Below, piece after piece: positions 35,424-45,446 of a stretch of DNA of 64,000 nucleotides. Source of the DNA: a bacterium. Lineage in GTDB: Bacteria; Planctomycetota; Planctomycetia; Planctomycetales; Planctomycetaceae. The notes beneath the pieces are model-generated. The model made no database searches. It saw only the letters and a list, made by a program, of their open reading frames with translations, and was not told where the DNA came from. The position numbers and the translations under genes were made by a program. The first letter of the stretch is position 1, and each line of letters starts with the position of its first letter. The stretch covers positions 1 to 64,000 of the forward strand of contig WGME01000013.1 of the NCBI GenBank assembly GCA_016125225.1, read 5' to 3'.

Positions 35424-35912
35424 TTAACTTTGGAGCATGTCCGCCAGAGATTCTGTCGAGTAGCTTTGCGATCGCAGGAACTTCGGAGGCTGCACAACCG
35501 GCAGTTCTGTCGTCGTTTCCGAAGGGGCTGGAACGCGTTCGTGCCACATGGCCCGCAGCACGTCCTGCCGTCGAATCAGGCCCATCAACCGGCCATTTCG
35601 AACCACGGGGGCTCGCGAAATCCGGGCTTCGCGGAAGAGCTTCAACGCATCTGAGAGAGGTTGTTCCGGGGCGAGATGTTGCGGGTGGCACTGCATCAAC
35701 TGGCTCGCATCGAGATCCCCCAGTGCTCCCACCATTTCGGCTTTCAGCAACTCGTAGTCACTGAGAATTCCAAGCAAAATGTCGTTCTCATCGACCACGG
35801 CGAGGTCTTCGGCCTCGGCCTCCACCATGATCTGTAAAGCCTTCTCGGCCTCACAGTTCGGACGAATCATCAGGCTGGACCAGCACATGACATCGGCAAC
35901 AGTGGCAGGCAT
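35424..35912 (-). CDS. tandem CBS-domain protein
   Basis: The protein has 162 aa from the ATG at 35912; an in-frame start at 35972 would add 20 residues without domain content. Two CBS motifs form one Bateman module: 'VADVMCWSSLMIRPNCEAEKAL' with 'DLAVVDENDILLGILSDYEL', and 'MQCHPQHLAPEQPLSDALKLFREARISRAPVVRNGRLMGLIRRQDVLRAM' in pieces. The C-terminal ~40 residues look disordered. CBS pairs bind adenosyl nucleotides and act as energy sensors. Nothing adjacent indicates a target. Confidence 0.9.
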   Translation of the reverse strand: MPATVADVMCWSSLMIRPNCEAEKALQIMVEAEAEDLAVVDENDILLGILSDYELLKAEMVGALGDLDASQLMQCHPQHLAPEQPLSDALKLFREARISRAPVVRNGRLMGLIRRQDVLRAMWHERVPAPSETTTELPVVQPPKFLRSQSYSTESLADMLQS

Positions 35913-36017
35913 TTCGGCATCCCTCGGATGAGTGAGAGCGACTTCACTCAACCATAGGTTGCCTTTTTGCAACGTGCCGGAAAATTTTGCCTCCGCGACA
36001 GACCGCCGCGTTCGAGC

Positions 36018-38225
36018 CTATTCGCTGCCGACCTGATAGAGCGGCAGAAAGCGGTAATAGACTTCCAGACACATGGTGCCTAATGCCGTGGAGTAAATTC
36101 GACCGCCGACACTTCCCCACGGGCCGACGGGGTCCCAGCTACCGGCGTGTTCGCCTCCGCGGCGCTGTAAACGCACCAGATTGTCGCGGAGTGCCCCGTT
36201 CCATTGCTGCCAGGGTTCGCCCCCCGACTGGAACATCGCCAGAGTTCCGTAGTACCAGTAGTATTCGTCGGGCCGAGCCAGTTGGGGCAGATTCGTTTGC
36301 AGGTACTGCACGGCCTCCTGGCTGGCCGCACTGGTCCGCCTGAGTCCATACATCTGTTTGCAGAACAAGGACTCGGCCGTCATTGCGGGAGTCGGGGGGC
36401 TTTCCTGTTTGTAGCCAGCCAGGCCGCCGGATGTACCACGGCTGCGATCCTTGAGAAAGTTAATCAACCCTGTGCGACTTTGTGCCGGTGTCGCGATGCC
36501 CGCCAGTTCGGCGCTCTTCAAGGCCATAGCCTGCCAGCCGAACATGCTCATGTCGCTCAGAGAGGCCCCCGTGCGATAACGCCAGCCGCCATCGGAATTC
36601 TGCGTTTCCGTGATGTACCAGACGCCGCGTGCGACGGCTTCCCGCAAGGCTGGAAAGCTCGCGGGATCGTGCTGCATGCCATAGGCTTCCGCGAGTGCAT
36701 AGGTCGCAATCCCGTGGCAATACATCTGGTCATAATACGTGGCACGGCCGCCGAGATAGCCGTCACTTCGCTGCTGAGCGATGAGCCAATCAATGGCCTG
36801 CCGGACATTCTGCGAGTACTCCCCTTCATCGTGGGTATATCCCGCTCCGAGGAACGCCAGCAATGCGAGTCCTGTCACTCCCGTGTCGGTCTCGGCACCA
36901 CCCGGCGGCTTGCCGGCATCAATCTGACGGACTTCCTTCAAACCGCCGCCATATCGATCGGCGTCCCAGTTTCCAGCGGGTTCCTGAACGCGAGCCAGAA
37001 ATTTTAGTGCGACTTCCACAGCCTGTTCCGAATCGGCCGTCCCACCATTTCGCAAGGCAATTTCACGACGGCGGTCGATGCGGCGCAGACGGTACGTCGA
37101 TGCCGCAGCGGGCGAACGCGGGCCGACGGTGATCTCCGCAGGTTTGGTCCGCATCAGTTCCGGGACCGGAGTGGCATCGGCATCGGTTAACACCGGCCGT
37201 CGAGCCGAGGTGAGTCGCTCGACATTCTGATCGCGGTTCGGTCGAAAGGGAGCGGCTCGGGTCAGTTCCATGCTCGGATTCTCGGTGGATCGAGCGGGAT
37301 TCGTGCGGGTGAATCGTGAGGCCCCAGCGGCCCCGGTCGGTGAAAGTGGTTGCGGGGTGCTTAATGTGGAACCCGCGTTTAAGCTATCGATGGGAATCGC
37401 CGCAGGGCTCGATTGACGCGCGATGCTCTCATCCGCAGGTCCAACCGCTTTGGGCAGCGTCGGGTTTTCATCGAGCGGCAAAGGCAAGGCCATCGATAAC
37501 TCATCCGGTGACATCGTCGAACGTGTCGCACTGCCGGGTCGCGGATCGGACAAGGGCAATGGGTCGGCTTCGACGGCGCGGGTTAAGGCCTGCCGCGACG
37601 CGGTTGCCCCAGGAACTTCGTCGGCAGGTCGGGCCTCCGCGGTCTGTTCCGCCTGCAGGTCATTGGCAGCGGCTTCGGATCGCATATCCGGGGCAGCGGC
37701 TTCCATCACTTCGGGTGCCGGTGTGGGATCGCCCTCCGTCGCGGTGAGTTGCGGTATCTCCATGAGTGGCGGAGCGGTCGATTCGATGGCGGTCCGTTCC
37801 GGATTAACAACGGGTTCGACGCCGCGATCCTGCTCGATGCGTGATTGCGTCATCTCAGGAATGTCTAAGGGTTGTTGCCAGACCGGTGTGTTCCCCGCTT
37901 CCGGTTGCGACAGGGGATCTTCACTTTCGGCCAGCACCTGTCGGATGGGGACCGGCGAGGGTTCACCGGGGGGTTCCGGTGGTAGCGCACGGGAATCAAC
38001 AACGGTGGCCCAACCCAGGCCGATGCACAGATGGACCACCAGCGACAGGACGAACGATTTCGCCATGGCGTGATGATCGCCCCACCGGGTGCCAATCATC
38101 GTGAAGAGTTGCAGCAGGGCACAGAATGAAGTGCAGACGAGGGCCGCCCGCACAAGAACTTCTCCCGGGGAAGCATCGGCGGCTCCCAGCAGAATCTCGC
38201 GCAGATGTAGCAGCCAGCCAGGCAT
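36018..38225 (-). CDS. membrane-anchored terpenoid-cyclase-fold (prenyltransferase/squalene-oxidase repeat) protein
   Basis: The protein has 735 aa. One or two N-terminal membrane helices ('VRAALVCTSFCALLQLFTM', 'FVLSLVVHLCIGLGWATV') precede a ~300-residue Pro/Ala/Glu-rich linker. The C-terminal ~330 residues are an alpha/alpha toroid with QW-like repeats: 'EVALKFLARVQEPAGNWDADRYGG', 'AIDWLIAQQRSDGYLGG', 'VWYITETQNSDGGWRYRTG' and 'YYWYYGTLAMFQSGGEPWQQWNGAL' in pieces. There is no DXDD or DxDxx catalytic motif of cyclases that I can assign, so it may bind rather than convert. Its start overlaps the exbD stop (TAATG). It is likely a partner of ExbD. Confidence 0.88.
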   Translation of the reverse strand: MPGWLLHLREILLGAADASPGEVLVRAALVCTSFCALLQLFTMIGTRWGDHHAMAKSFVLSLVVHLCIGLGWATVVDSRALPPEPPGEPSPVPIRQVLAESEDPLSQPEAGNTPVWQQPLDIPEMTQSRIEQDRGVEPVVNPERTAIESTAPPLMEIPQLTATEGDPTPAPEVMEAAAPDMRSEAAANDLQAEQTAEARPADEVPGATASRQALTRAVEADPLPLSDPRPGSATRSTMSPDELSMALPLPLDENPTLPKAVGPADESIARQSSPAAIPIDSLNAGSTLSTPQPLSPTGAAGASRFTRTNPARSTENPSMELTRAAPFRPNRDQNVERLTSARRPVLTDADATPVPELMRTKPAEITVGPRSPAAASTYRLRRIDRRREIALRNGGTADSEQAVEVALKFLARVQEPAGNWDADRYGGGLKEVRQIDAGKPPGGAETDTGVTGLALLAFLGAGYTHDEGEYSQNVRQAIDWLIAQQRSDGYLGGRATYYDQMYCHGIATYALAEAYGMQHDPASFPALREAVARGVWYITETQNSDGGWRYRTGASLSDMSMFGWQAMALKSAELAGIATPAQSRTGLINFLKDRSRGTSGGLAGYKQESPPTPAMTAESLFCKQMYGLRRTSAASQEAVQYLQTNLPQLARPDEYYWYYGTLAMFQSGGEPWQQWNGALRDNLVRLQRRGGEHAGSWDPVGPWGSVGGRIYSTALGTMCLEVYYRFLPLYQVGSE

Positions 38226-38644
38226 TACGGACTCGATTCGCGCGGTCGATTGGCTAATGACAGGTTTCGAATTCCCGCCTTGCGGGCGGTCGACATCACG
38301 TCCATCACATGTTGATATTCAGTATGGGCATCGCCCCGAACCACCACGGCCTGCCCCGGAAATCGTTCCGCGGCATCCTGCAGAAAGGCAGCCAGTTCTT
38401 CGAGGGTCATCTCAACTTTCCTCGCGGAGATGCGACCGTCCTCACGAATATTAACGACGATTTCATCGGGTTGGCCGGTCAACGCCGGTGTATCCGCGAC
38501 GGTCGGCAATTGAATGTCATATTGCCGCTCTTCCTCGGTGAACTGCGAGCCGAGCATGAAAAAGATGATCAGCAGCATCACCACGTCGAGCATCGAGGTG
38601 AGGTTGATACCGGGTTCATCGAGCGGAAGGGATTTGAGGGGCAC
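38225..38644 (-). CDS. ExbD/TolR-family biopolymer transport protein
   Basis: The protein has 139 aa with a GTG start at 38644. The single helix carries the conserved proton-path Asp at residue 20 ('LTSMLDVVMLLIIFFMLGSQF'). The periplasmic ExbD domain follows ('YDIQLPTVADTPALTGQPDEIVVNIREDGRI', 'AVVVRGDAHTEYQHVMDVMSTARKAGI' in pieces). It is coupled by TAATG overlap to the terpenoid-cyclase-fold gene. No ExbB/TolQ is adjacent; the only one in the window is at 1994. It probably energises the coupled protein, as in planctomycete ExbBD clusters (inference). Confidence 0.95.
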   Translation of the reverse strand: MPLKSLPLDEPGINLTSMLDVVMLLIIFFMLGSQFTEEERQYDIQLPTVADTPALTGQPDEIVVNIREDGRISARKVEMTLEELAAFLQDAAERFPGQAVVVRGDAHTEYQHVMDVMSTARKAGIRNLSLANRPRESSP

Positions 38645-39391
38645 GATGTGACATCCTGAATGGCCCAGGCGGAGAATCCGCCACGTCTACCTCCATATAC
38701 GACGTTCAGTGTATCAGATCGGTTTGCACCGGCCAGCCCCTTCCGCTCGGCTGCCGATCCGGCAAAGGTTGCGGGAAAAAAGTGATCAGAGATCGGCAAA
38801 GTTTGCCGAACCGCACCCTTCAACTGCGAACCGCGAAGTCGTTCGTAAGAGGAAGCCTCCCGAGCCAGGCGACCACAATTTTCAGAGGCAACCGCGGCAT
38901 GCTCTCATCACGGAGTCCGTGTAAACGGTTCTCCATCAGACATTCTCTTCTCACTAAAGTGAGTCACAAGGGGCGTTTCATCAGAACAGAGACACTACGT
39001 TCACTGATATCTCTTCGTCGTGAAATGATATCACGCATCAGTTTTCAAAGACCAAAAACCTGAACATCAACTGATGGTGCCCAATGCCTCAACATCACTG
39101 CAGTAATAGTCATCAGAGCAGAGGACCTCTGAGTACGCGCATGAACACTAAAAAGGTTGGCGTATCGACAGTTGTTCGTGTCATTTTTCGATTTCTTAAA
39201 ATAGAAATTGTGTGACGATGTCGCTTATGTCAAATCTCTGAATCATCGGGATATTTGATCGCGAGATCCGATCTGCAGAGGCCATTCAACGCGGGCTTTG
39301 GTGACAGAGGATTCTTGGCGTTGGCATGAAATTTGACTCTGCATGCCATCGTCTCTCTTCTCTTATCCCCTCTGGTTTCGAGGATCGCTTC
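38645..39391. other. 747-bp intergenic region, AT-richer toward the right
   Basis: This lies between the divergent exbD and DUF1559 genes. The stretch 38930-39230 is clearly more AT-rich than the rest of the window and contains several A/T tracts and short palindromes such as GTTCACTGATATC/GATATCACG. It probably holds the promoter and a long leader for the DUF1559 gene. I found no ORF with coding character. Confidence 0.45.
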
Positions 39392-40315
<924 letters not shown>

Positions 40316-40322
40316 GCGGGTA

Positions 40323-40414
40323 CATCACACCGGATGTCGTCCCATACGGTGTGATGGATTGCCTGGGTTATGACTCCCGCGTCCTGCAAGATCTGACGTC
40401 TCAGCAGGACGCGG
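40323..40414 (+). promoter_or_regulatory. two perfect hairpins between DUF1559 and its lipoprotein gene
   Basis: Hairpin 1 pairs CATCACACCG (40323-40332) with CGGTGTGATG (40347-40356). Hairpin 2 pairs CCGCGTCCTGC (40377-40387) with GCAGGACGCGG (40404-40414). Neither is followed by a T-tract. They could trim or stabilise the upstream mRNA so that the pseudopilin and the lipoprotein are made in different amounts. Confidence 0.55.
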
Positions 40415-40487
40415 CGAGTTTCGCATAGTTCTTCAGGTCTGGGGATTGATGGAAATCCAGGTCCTTCGAATTCAAAGGAAAACGAGA

Positions 40488-40895
40488 GTGAATTTGCTGC
40501 GATCCATGCTGTTTCTTCTGTGCGCCCTGCCGCTCGTCGGTTGTGGTGGCGGTGAGACTGGCCCGAAACTCTATGACGTCAAGGGGACTGTCAAATTCAA
40601 GGATGAACCGGTGGAATCCGGGGAAGTGATTATTGAGTCGGCCAATGGCAGCGGTGCCCCGGCTGGGGGTGTGATCACAGGAGGCACATTTGAAGTAAAG
40701 GCTCCCTCTGGTCCGAAGACGGTTCGCATCACTGCTATGCGGGATGTGCCAGGCAAGTTTCGCGAAGATAATCCGGGAGAAAAAGTGCCCGTCCGCGAGC
40801 AGTACATTCCCAAGCAATTCAATGACGAATCCGACTTGACGATGACCGTCGAGGAGAAGTCCGAAAACACCGTCGAGTTTAATTTGACTCCGTAG
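40488..40895 (+). CDS. small carboxypeptidase-regulatory-like lipoprotein
   Basis: The protein has 135 aa. I chose the GTG at 40488 because AAAGGA lies about 8 bases before it and the protein then begins with a clean lipoprotein signal ('LLRSMLFLLCALPLVGCGGG', lipobox LVGC). An ATG at 40449 would add 13 charged residues. A single beta-sandwich follows ('YDVKGTVKFKDEPVESGEV', 'GGVITGGTFEVKAPSGPKTVRI'). It is the typical downstream partner of DUF1559 genes and a paralogue in type of the lipoprotein at 254-706. Confidence 0.88.
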   Translation: MNLLRSMLFLLCALPLVGCGGGETGPKLYDVKGTVKFKDEPVESGEVIIESANGSGAPAGGVITGGTFEVKAPSGPKTVRITAMRDVPGKFREDNPGEKVPVREQYIPKQFNDESDLTMTVEEKSENTVEFNLTP

Positions 40896-41278
40896 TATCT
40901 CGCTCGCCGGTTGGTTGCTCAAACAGATCTCGGGACGTCATCGCTAGAAGTGATGACGTCCCTTTTCCTTTATGCCTATGCACTCAAATCTTCGCCAATG
41001 GGAATGGTTGAACATTCTGGATTCAGCGTTCAGTTGCCTGTTGACTCCTCGTCGGGATGAGATCCGAAGCAGACTTTCTTTCGTGAGGGGCACCAACGGT
41101 TTTCCTCCCGTTCATAGCGTTTTCCCTCAATTTAACGAAGTTGCCGGATTTAGCTTGCGAGACTGTATTCTCATTAGCCACTATGGTGACATGCGTTTAT
41201 TGGCAAGGTGAGGCCATCCCCCTTGCCTGGACGTTAGCCGCTCGACGGGAAATGTCGGAATCCTCAGGAGCATTGAGA
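40896..41278. other. 383-bp intergenic region
   Basis: Besides the terminator at 40932-40966 I see no gene or repeat. In-frame extensions upstream of the 41279 start have no signal peptide and are probably untranslated. Confidence 0.5.
40932..40966 (+). terminator. intrinsic terminator after the lipoprotein gene
   Basis: GGGACGTCATC (40932-40942) pairs perfectly with GATGACGTCCC (40952-40962), 11 bp, with a 9-base loop, followed by TTTTCCTTTAT. It is a classic rho-independent terminator closing the DUF1559/lipoprotein unit. Confidence 0.9.
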
Positions 41279-41644
41279 ATGTTAAGGGCCTGCGTATTGG
41301 GTTGTGTTGTGGTATTGTCCGTGATCGGTACCGGACTCATGTCTCAAGAAACCGAGACAACAAAGTCTCCGTCGCGACGCCTCCCCAATAACTATGCGAA
41401 GTTAGGACTGTCAGACAAACAGCGGTCGGAAATCTATAAACAACAAGCCGACTATGGGGAACGCATCGATAGCCTGATTCGACAGGTGGAAATGTTGCGG
41501 AAAGAACGCGACGATGCGATCGAGAATGTGCTGACCGACGAGCAGAAGGCCACACTCAAGAATCTGCTGGCCGAAACGGCCTCCAAGGCCAAAGCCAAAA
41601 AGAGCAAGGCCGCCGGAGATGCGGAACCCAAAGCCGGCGAATAA
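41279..41644 (+). CDS. secreted small helical protein with coiled coil
   Basis: The protein has 121 aa. The ATG at 41279 gives a signal peptide ('MLRACVLGCVVVLSVIGTG') and has AGGAG about 9 bases upstream; a longer frame starts at 41252. The mature part is a helical hairpin similar to Spy/CpxP-like or DUF-type planctomycete proteins: 'YAKLGLSDKQRSEIYKQQADYGERIDSLIRQVEMLRKERDDAIENVLTDEQKATLKNLL' in pieces ('LTxxQ' patterns), ending in an Ala/Lys-rich tail. A periplasmic chaperone or metal-sensor role is possible but unproven. Confidence 0.82.
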   Translation: MLRACVLGCVVVLSVIGTGLMSQETETTKSPSRRLPNNYAKLGLSDKQRSEIYKQQADYGERIDSLIRQVEMLRKERDDAIENVLTDEQKATLKNLLAETASKAKAKKSKAAGDAEPKAGE

Positions 41645-41648
41645 TCCG

Positions 41649-42320
41649 TCATTTGGCCGCTGATTGTGGCTCTGCCGATGAAGCGTCCTGCGGGTTCGTC
41701 TGCGACTCCAGGACAAACAATGCACTATCGGCCCGCAAGTTAGCAGCCCAGGCCCGCTGGACCGGACGTCCGCGAATGACCGGAAATTCGCGGACGATCC
41801 GAATGTGCATCCGGTCAATCAAGTCGCGAAAATCGAGCATCGACAGCAGGTGCAGGTTCGGTGTGTTGTACCAGTCATAAGGCAGACGATTCGTCACGGG
41901 GGCACGTCCTTGCAACAGCAGTTGCAGGCGAACCCGCCAGTGTCCAAAGTTCGGTACCACAACAATGGTCTGCCGAGCCACACGCAACATCTGGGTGAGC
42001 AGTTCGCGGGGACGGAGCACCTGCTGCAATGTCTGGCTCAGGACGGCGATGTCGAAGGCGTTATCAGGAATTTCAGCCAGTCCTTCATCAAGGTCGCTCT
42101 GAATGACCGGGACTCCCTTGCCAATCGATCCCACCACATGCAGATGATTGAGTTCAATTCCTTGAATCGAACAGTGAAGTTCGTCGCGTAACCGTCCCAG
42201 CAAACGCCCGTCGCCGCAACCCAAGTCGAGGACTCGTTGCCGCGGCTGAATCTGGTCCATGATCAGACGGTCAACCAGTGCGGCTTCCGGGTCGCTGTAA
42301 CAGTAACGTTTGGCGGACAT
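41649..42320 (-). CDS. metW: MetW-family methyltransferase-like protein
   Basis: This 223-aa class I SAM-dependent methyltransferase fold has motif I 'VLDLGCGDGRLLGRL', then 'GIELNHLHVV' and 'FDIAVLSQTLQQVLRP'. 'VVVPNFGHWRVRLQLLLQGRAPVTNRLPYDWYNTPNLHLLSMLDF' (in pieces) is nearly diagnostic for MetW. MetW works with MetX in methionine biosynthesis in several bacteria. It follows metX by 39 bp on the same strand, the standard metXW arrangement. Confidence 0.95.
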   Translation of the reverse strand: MSAKRYCYSDPEAALVDRLIMDQIQPRQRVLDLGCGDGRLLGRLRDELHCSIQGIELNHLHVVGSIGKGVPVIQSDLDEGLAEIPDNAFDIAVLSQTLQQVLRPRELLTQMLRVARQTIVVVPNFGHWRVRLQLLLQGRAPVTNRLPYDWYNTPNLHLLSMLDFRDLIDRMHIRIVREFPVIRGRPVQRAWAANLRADSALFVLESQTNPQDASSAEPQSAAK

Positions 42321-42359
42321 CGTCGTGGGGTACTCGTTATCAATTCGCGATCAACAAAG

Positions 42360-43601
42360 TCAGTGTTTGCGGGACTGACGCAAGGTCTCGCTCAAAAATG
42401 GGATGACTAACTCTTCGAGCTGCTCGATTTCCAGCAGGAACGAGTCGTGGCCGAACACGCTGCTCAATTCGAGATAGGAGACGTGTCGACCGGTCTTCAC
42501 TAGAGCCGCGACGATCTCGCGACTTTGCGATGACGGAAACAGCCAGTCGGTATTGTACGAAGTAATCAGAAACCGAGCGTTGGTCTGCCCCAAGGCCTGC
42601 TCCAGTGAGCCGTATTTGGCGGCCATGTCGAAGTAATCCATGGCACGGATGAGATAGAGATAGCTATTGGCATCGAAGCGTTCGATAAACCGTTTCCCCT
42701 GGTAGTGGAGATAACTTTCAATCTGAAATTCGGTTTCCTTCTGCAATTCATAAGCGAGATGGTCGCTGTTCTGCAGCCGGCGCCCAAACTTTCGCTCGAT
42801 AGAAACTTCCGATAGATACGTGATGTGTGCGATCATCCTCGCCAATGCCAGGCCATAGCGTGGACCTTCTTCCCCGTACTTCTTGGGACCGTCCGCGCTG
42901 TAGTAGTCACCGTCCTGAAAGTTCGGGTCGACCATGATGGCCCGCCGACCTACGGCATTGAACGCGATCCCTTGTGCCGACAGATTCGCTGCCGCGGCGA
43001 GGCAGATGACCGCGTGCATGGCGTCCGGAAACTTGGCGACCCATTCCAGGGCCTGCATGCCACCCAGGCTACCACCAATCACGGCTAAGAGCTTTTCGAT
43101 ACCCAGGGACCGCACCAGTTCTTGATGTACGGTCACCATGTCACCCACGGTCAACACCGGCAACGCGAGGCCGTAGGGCTTGCCGGTTTCGGGATTGATG
43201 CTGATGGGGCCGGTCGTACCCTGACAGCCGCCCAGGACATTCGCGCAGATGATGAAGTACTTCGTCGGATCAAGTCCACGGCCGGGACCGACAAACTTAT
43301 CCCACCAGCCCGGCTTGCGATCATCGGCACTGTGCCGCCCCGCGAGATGGGCGTCGCCGGTGAGGGCGTGACACACGAACAGAGCATTATCACGCTCGGG
43401 AGAGAGTTCCCCATAGGTTTCGTAGGCCACCGTGATGGGGCCGATTTGCTGCCCGCATTCGAGCACCAGCGGGTGTGGCGGCGCAAAGAGCGTGCGGTAT
43501 TGGGTCTGGACCAAACCGACGCCGCCATCGGACGCTGAACTGATCTCACCCGACGAATCGTGAGCAGGGGAAGGGGCGGTATTCGTCAGTGGTACGGTCA
43601 T
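42360..43601 (-). CDS. metX: homoserine O-acetyltransferase
   Basis: The protein has 413 aa. It acylates L-homoserine (normally from acetyl-CoA; succinyl-CoA in some members) to start methionine synthesis. The alpha/beta-hydrolase fold has the nucleophile Ser in 'VIGGSLGGMQALEW', and the catalytic Asp and His in 'NTDWLFPSSQSREI' and 'VFGHDSFLLEIE'. The opening 'LVLECGQQIGPITVAYETYGEL' and 'CHALTGDAHLAG' are typical. The ~30-residue N-terminal extension is Ser/Thr-rich. It forms an operon with metW. I looked for a SAM riboswitch upstream and found none that I could recognise. Confidence 0.96.
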   Translation of the reverse strand: MTVPLTNTAPSPAHDSSGEISSASDGGVGLVQTQYRTLFAPPHPLVLECGQQIGPITVAYETYGELSPERDNALFVCHALTGDAHLAGRHSADDRKPGWWDKFVGPGRGLDPTKYFIICANVLGGCQGTTGPISINPETGKPYGLALPVLTVGDMVTVHQELVRSLGIEKLLAVIGGSLGGMQALEWVAKFPDAMHAVICLAAAANLSAQGIAFNAVGRRAIMVDPNFQDGDYYSADGPKKYGEEGPRYGLALARMIAHITYLSEVSIERKFGRRLQNSDHLAYELQKETEFQIESYLHYQGKRFIERFDANSYLYLIRAMDYFDMAAKYGSLEQALGQTNARFLITSYNTDWLFPSSQSREIVAALVKTGRHVSYLELSSVFGHDSFLLEIEQLEELVIPFLSETLRQSRKH

Positions 43602-43943
43602 GCGGGGGGAGGCTCGTTACATCATGAGACAGGGAAATCACGCAGGTCGCCTGTGCTCCCCATTGTAATAGACGGGCCTCGCGGAATGCGATCCTGCGAA
43701 GTGGCGAGATCAGAGGCAGATCGCTGGGATGGCCCGGACTCATGCGGGGGAACAAGGCCGGCCACCACTCAGCAGAGGCGGCCTCTATAATCGTTATATT
43801 CGCTGATCTCAACCGAGTGTCCCTGGAAATTGGAATCGGAAAAGTCTTCTTGTGTTTTCCAGATTCTCCATCTGACGATCCCGAAGCAGTCTGTCTGCGC
43901 AGAGTACGGTGTTCGCGTGGACTTTAGCGTGTAGGGGTGCTCG
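43602..43943. promoter_or_regulatory. divergent promoter region between metX and sthA
   Basis: These 342 bp separate divergent starts. They must contain promoters for both genes; I recognise no specific operator, riboswitch or repeat. Confidence 0.4.
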
Positions 43944-45416
43944 ATGCGTTATGACTTGGTAGTAATTGGCAGCGGTCCGGCCGGACAAAAAGGTTCCATC
44001 GCGGCAGCCAAACTGGGCAAACGCGTGGCTCTGGTGGAACGTCGTCAGCAGGACTTAGGGGGAGTGTGCCTGCACACGGGGACTATCCCTTCCAAGACCA
44101 TGCGCGAGGCCATTCTGCATCTCACGGGCTTCCGTCACAGGGCCGTATACAAAGACCGCTTCGTGCAGAAACGGCAGATCAGCATGGATGATCTGCGTCG
44201 CAAGTTGAACCAGGTCATTCATCACGAACATCAGGTAATTCGCGAATACCTCGACCGCAACCAAATCGACTTCTATTCCGGCCAGGCCCATTTTGTTGAT
44301 CCGCATACCGTGGCCATCACCAGCGAAGGGGGGTGCTCGCTCATCGAAGGCGACAACATTCTATTGGCGACCGGGACCAAACCGGCTCGGCCCGCCCACA
44401 TTCCGTTTGATGGCGAAACCATTTTCGATTCCGATGAACTGCTGAGGATCAATCGCATTCCCCGGTCGATGATCGTGATCGGTGCCGGGGTCATCGGGAT
44501 GGAATATGCCCTGATGTTCGCCACTCTGGGCGTCGAAGTCACCGTTGTTGATGGACGCGAACGGTTGCTCGATTTCTGTGATCGTGAAATCGTCGATACC
44601 CTCATGTTTCATGCCCGGTCACTTGGCATGATGTTCCGCCTCGGGGAAGATGTGGTCGGCATCGATCGCCTGCGCGATCAACTCGTCGCCATCCGACTGG
44701 AAAGCGGCAAGCGGTTGATCGGTGAGTCGGCTTTGTTCGCCATTGGTCGCGTGGGTGATACCGAGTCACTGAATCTCGAAGCCGCCGGTCTCAAGCTCGA
44801 TGAACGTGGCAAGATTTGGTGCGACACCGATCATCGAACCTGGGTGCCACACATTTATGGAGCAGGGGACGTCATTGGTTTTCCGGCCTTAGCGAGTGCC
44901 TCGATGGAGCAGGGGCGTCGCGCGGTGGCATCGATCTTCAATAAACCACATACCGCAGCTAAGCATCTGCCCTACGGACTCTACACGATTCCCGAAATCT
45001 CAATGCTCGGTAAAACGGAACAGCAACTGACTGCTGACCGCGTGCCCTATGAAGTCGGGGTCGCCCGGTTCCGCGAGATCGTGCGTGGGCAAATTGTTGG
45101 TGATGAGAACGGCATGCTCAAACTGCTGTTCCACCGGGAGACCCGCGAATTGCTCGGCGTCCACATCATCGGTGAGACCGCCACGGAGATCATCCACATC
45201 GGGCAGACGGTCATGTCACTCGGCGGCACCATCGACTACTTCCGCGATACGGTCTTCAACTATCCGACCATGTCGGAAGCTTACAAAGTCGCGGCCTTCA
45301 ACGGGCTCAACAAACTGAATCTGGAATTCATCCACGATTCCCATGCGGGACCTGAACAGGAACTGCTCGACGAGATGGGCGAACTGACCGAATTCTGCGC
45401 CGCGGGAACGATGTGA
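43944..45416 (+). CDS. sthA: soluble pyridine nucleotide transhydrogenase
   Basis: This 490-aa flavoprotein disulfide-reductase-family enzyme interconverts NAD(H) and NADP(H). The FAD motif is 'VIGSGPAGQKGSIAAAKLG' and the NAD(P) motif 'VIGAGVIGMEYALMFATLGVEVTVVDGRE'. The redox-disulfide region reads 'GGVCLHTGTIPSKTMREA': the first Cys is kept but the second Cys of the CxxxxC pair is Thr, as in SthA rather than lipoamide dehydrogenase or glutathione reductase. The C-terminal dimerisation domain has 'GVHIIGETATEIIHIGQ' and 'TVFNYPTMSEAYKVAA'. Confidence 0.95.
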   Translation: MRYDLVVIGSGPAGQKGSIAAAKLGKRVALVERRQQDLGGVCLHTGTIPSKTMREAILHLTGFRHRAVYKDRFVQKRQISMDDLRRKLNQVIHHEHQVIREYLDRNQIDFYSGQAHFVDPHTVAITSEGGCSLIEGDNILLATGTKPARPAHIPFDGETIFDSDELLRINRIPRSMIVIGAGVIGMEYALMFATLGVEVTVVDGRERLLDFCDREIVDTLMFHARSLGMMFRLGEDVVGIDRLRDQLVAIRLESGKRLIGESALFAIGRVGDTESLNLEAAGLKLDERGKIWCDTDHRTWVPHIYGAGDVIGFPALASASMEQGRRAVASIFNKPHTAAKHLPYGLYTIPEISMLGKTEQQLTADRVPYEVGVARFREIVRGQIVGDENGMLKLLFHRETRELLGVHIIGETATEIIHIGQTVMSLGGTIDYFRDTVFNYPTMSEAYKVAAFNGLNKLNLEFIHDSHAGPEQELLDEMGELTEFCAAGTM

Positions 45417-45446
45417 ACTGAGTTGTCAGGAATCAGGTTTGAGGTA

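Noticed and set aside
43602-43943. SAM riboswitch upstream of metX
   Set aside because: No conserved SAM-I, SAM-II or related core could be recognised by eye; a covariance-model search (Infernal with Rfam SAM models) would decide.
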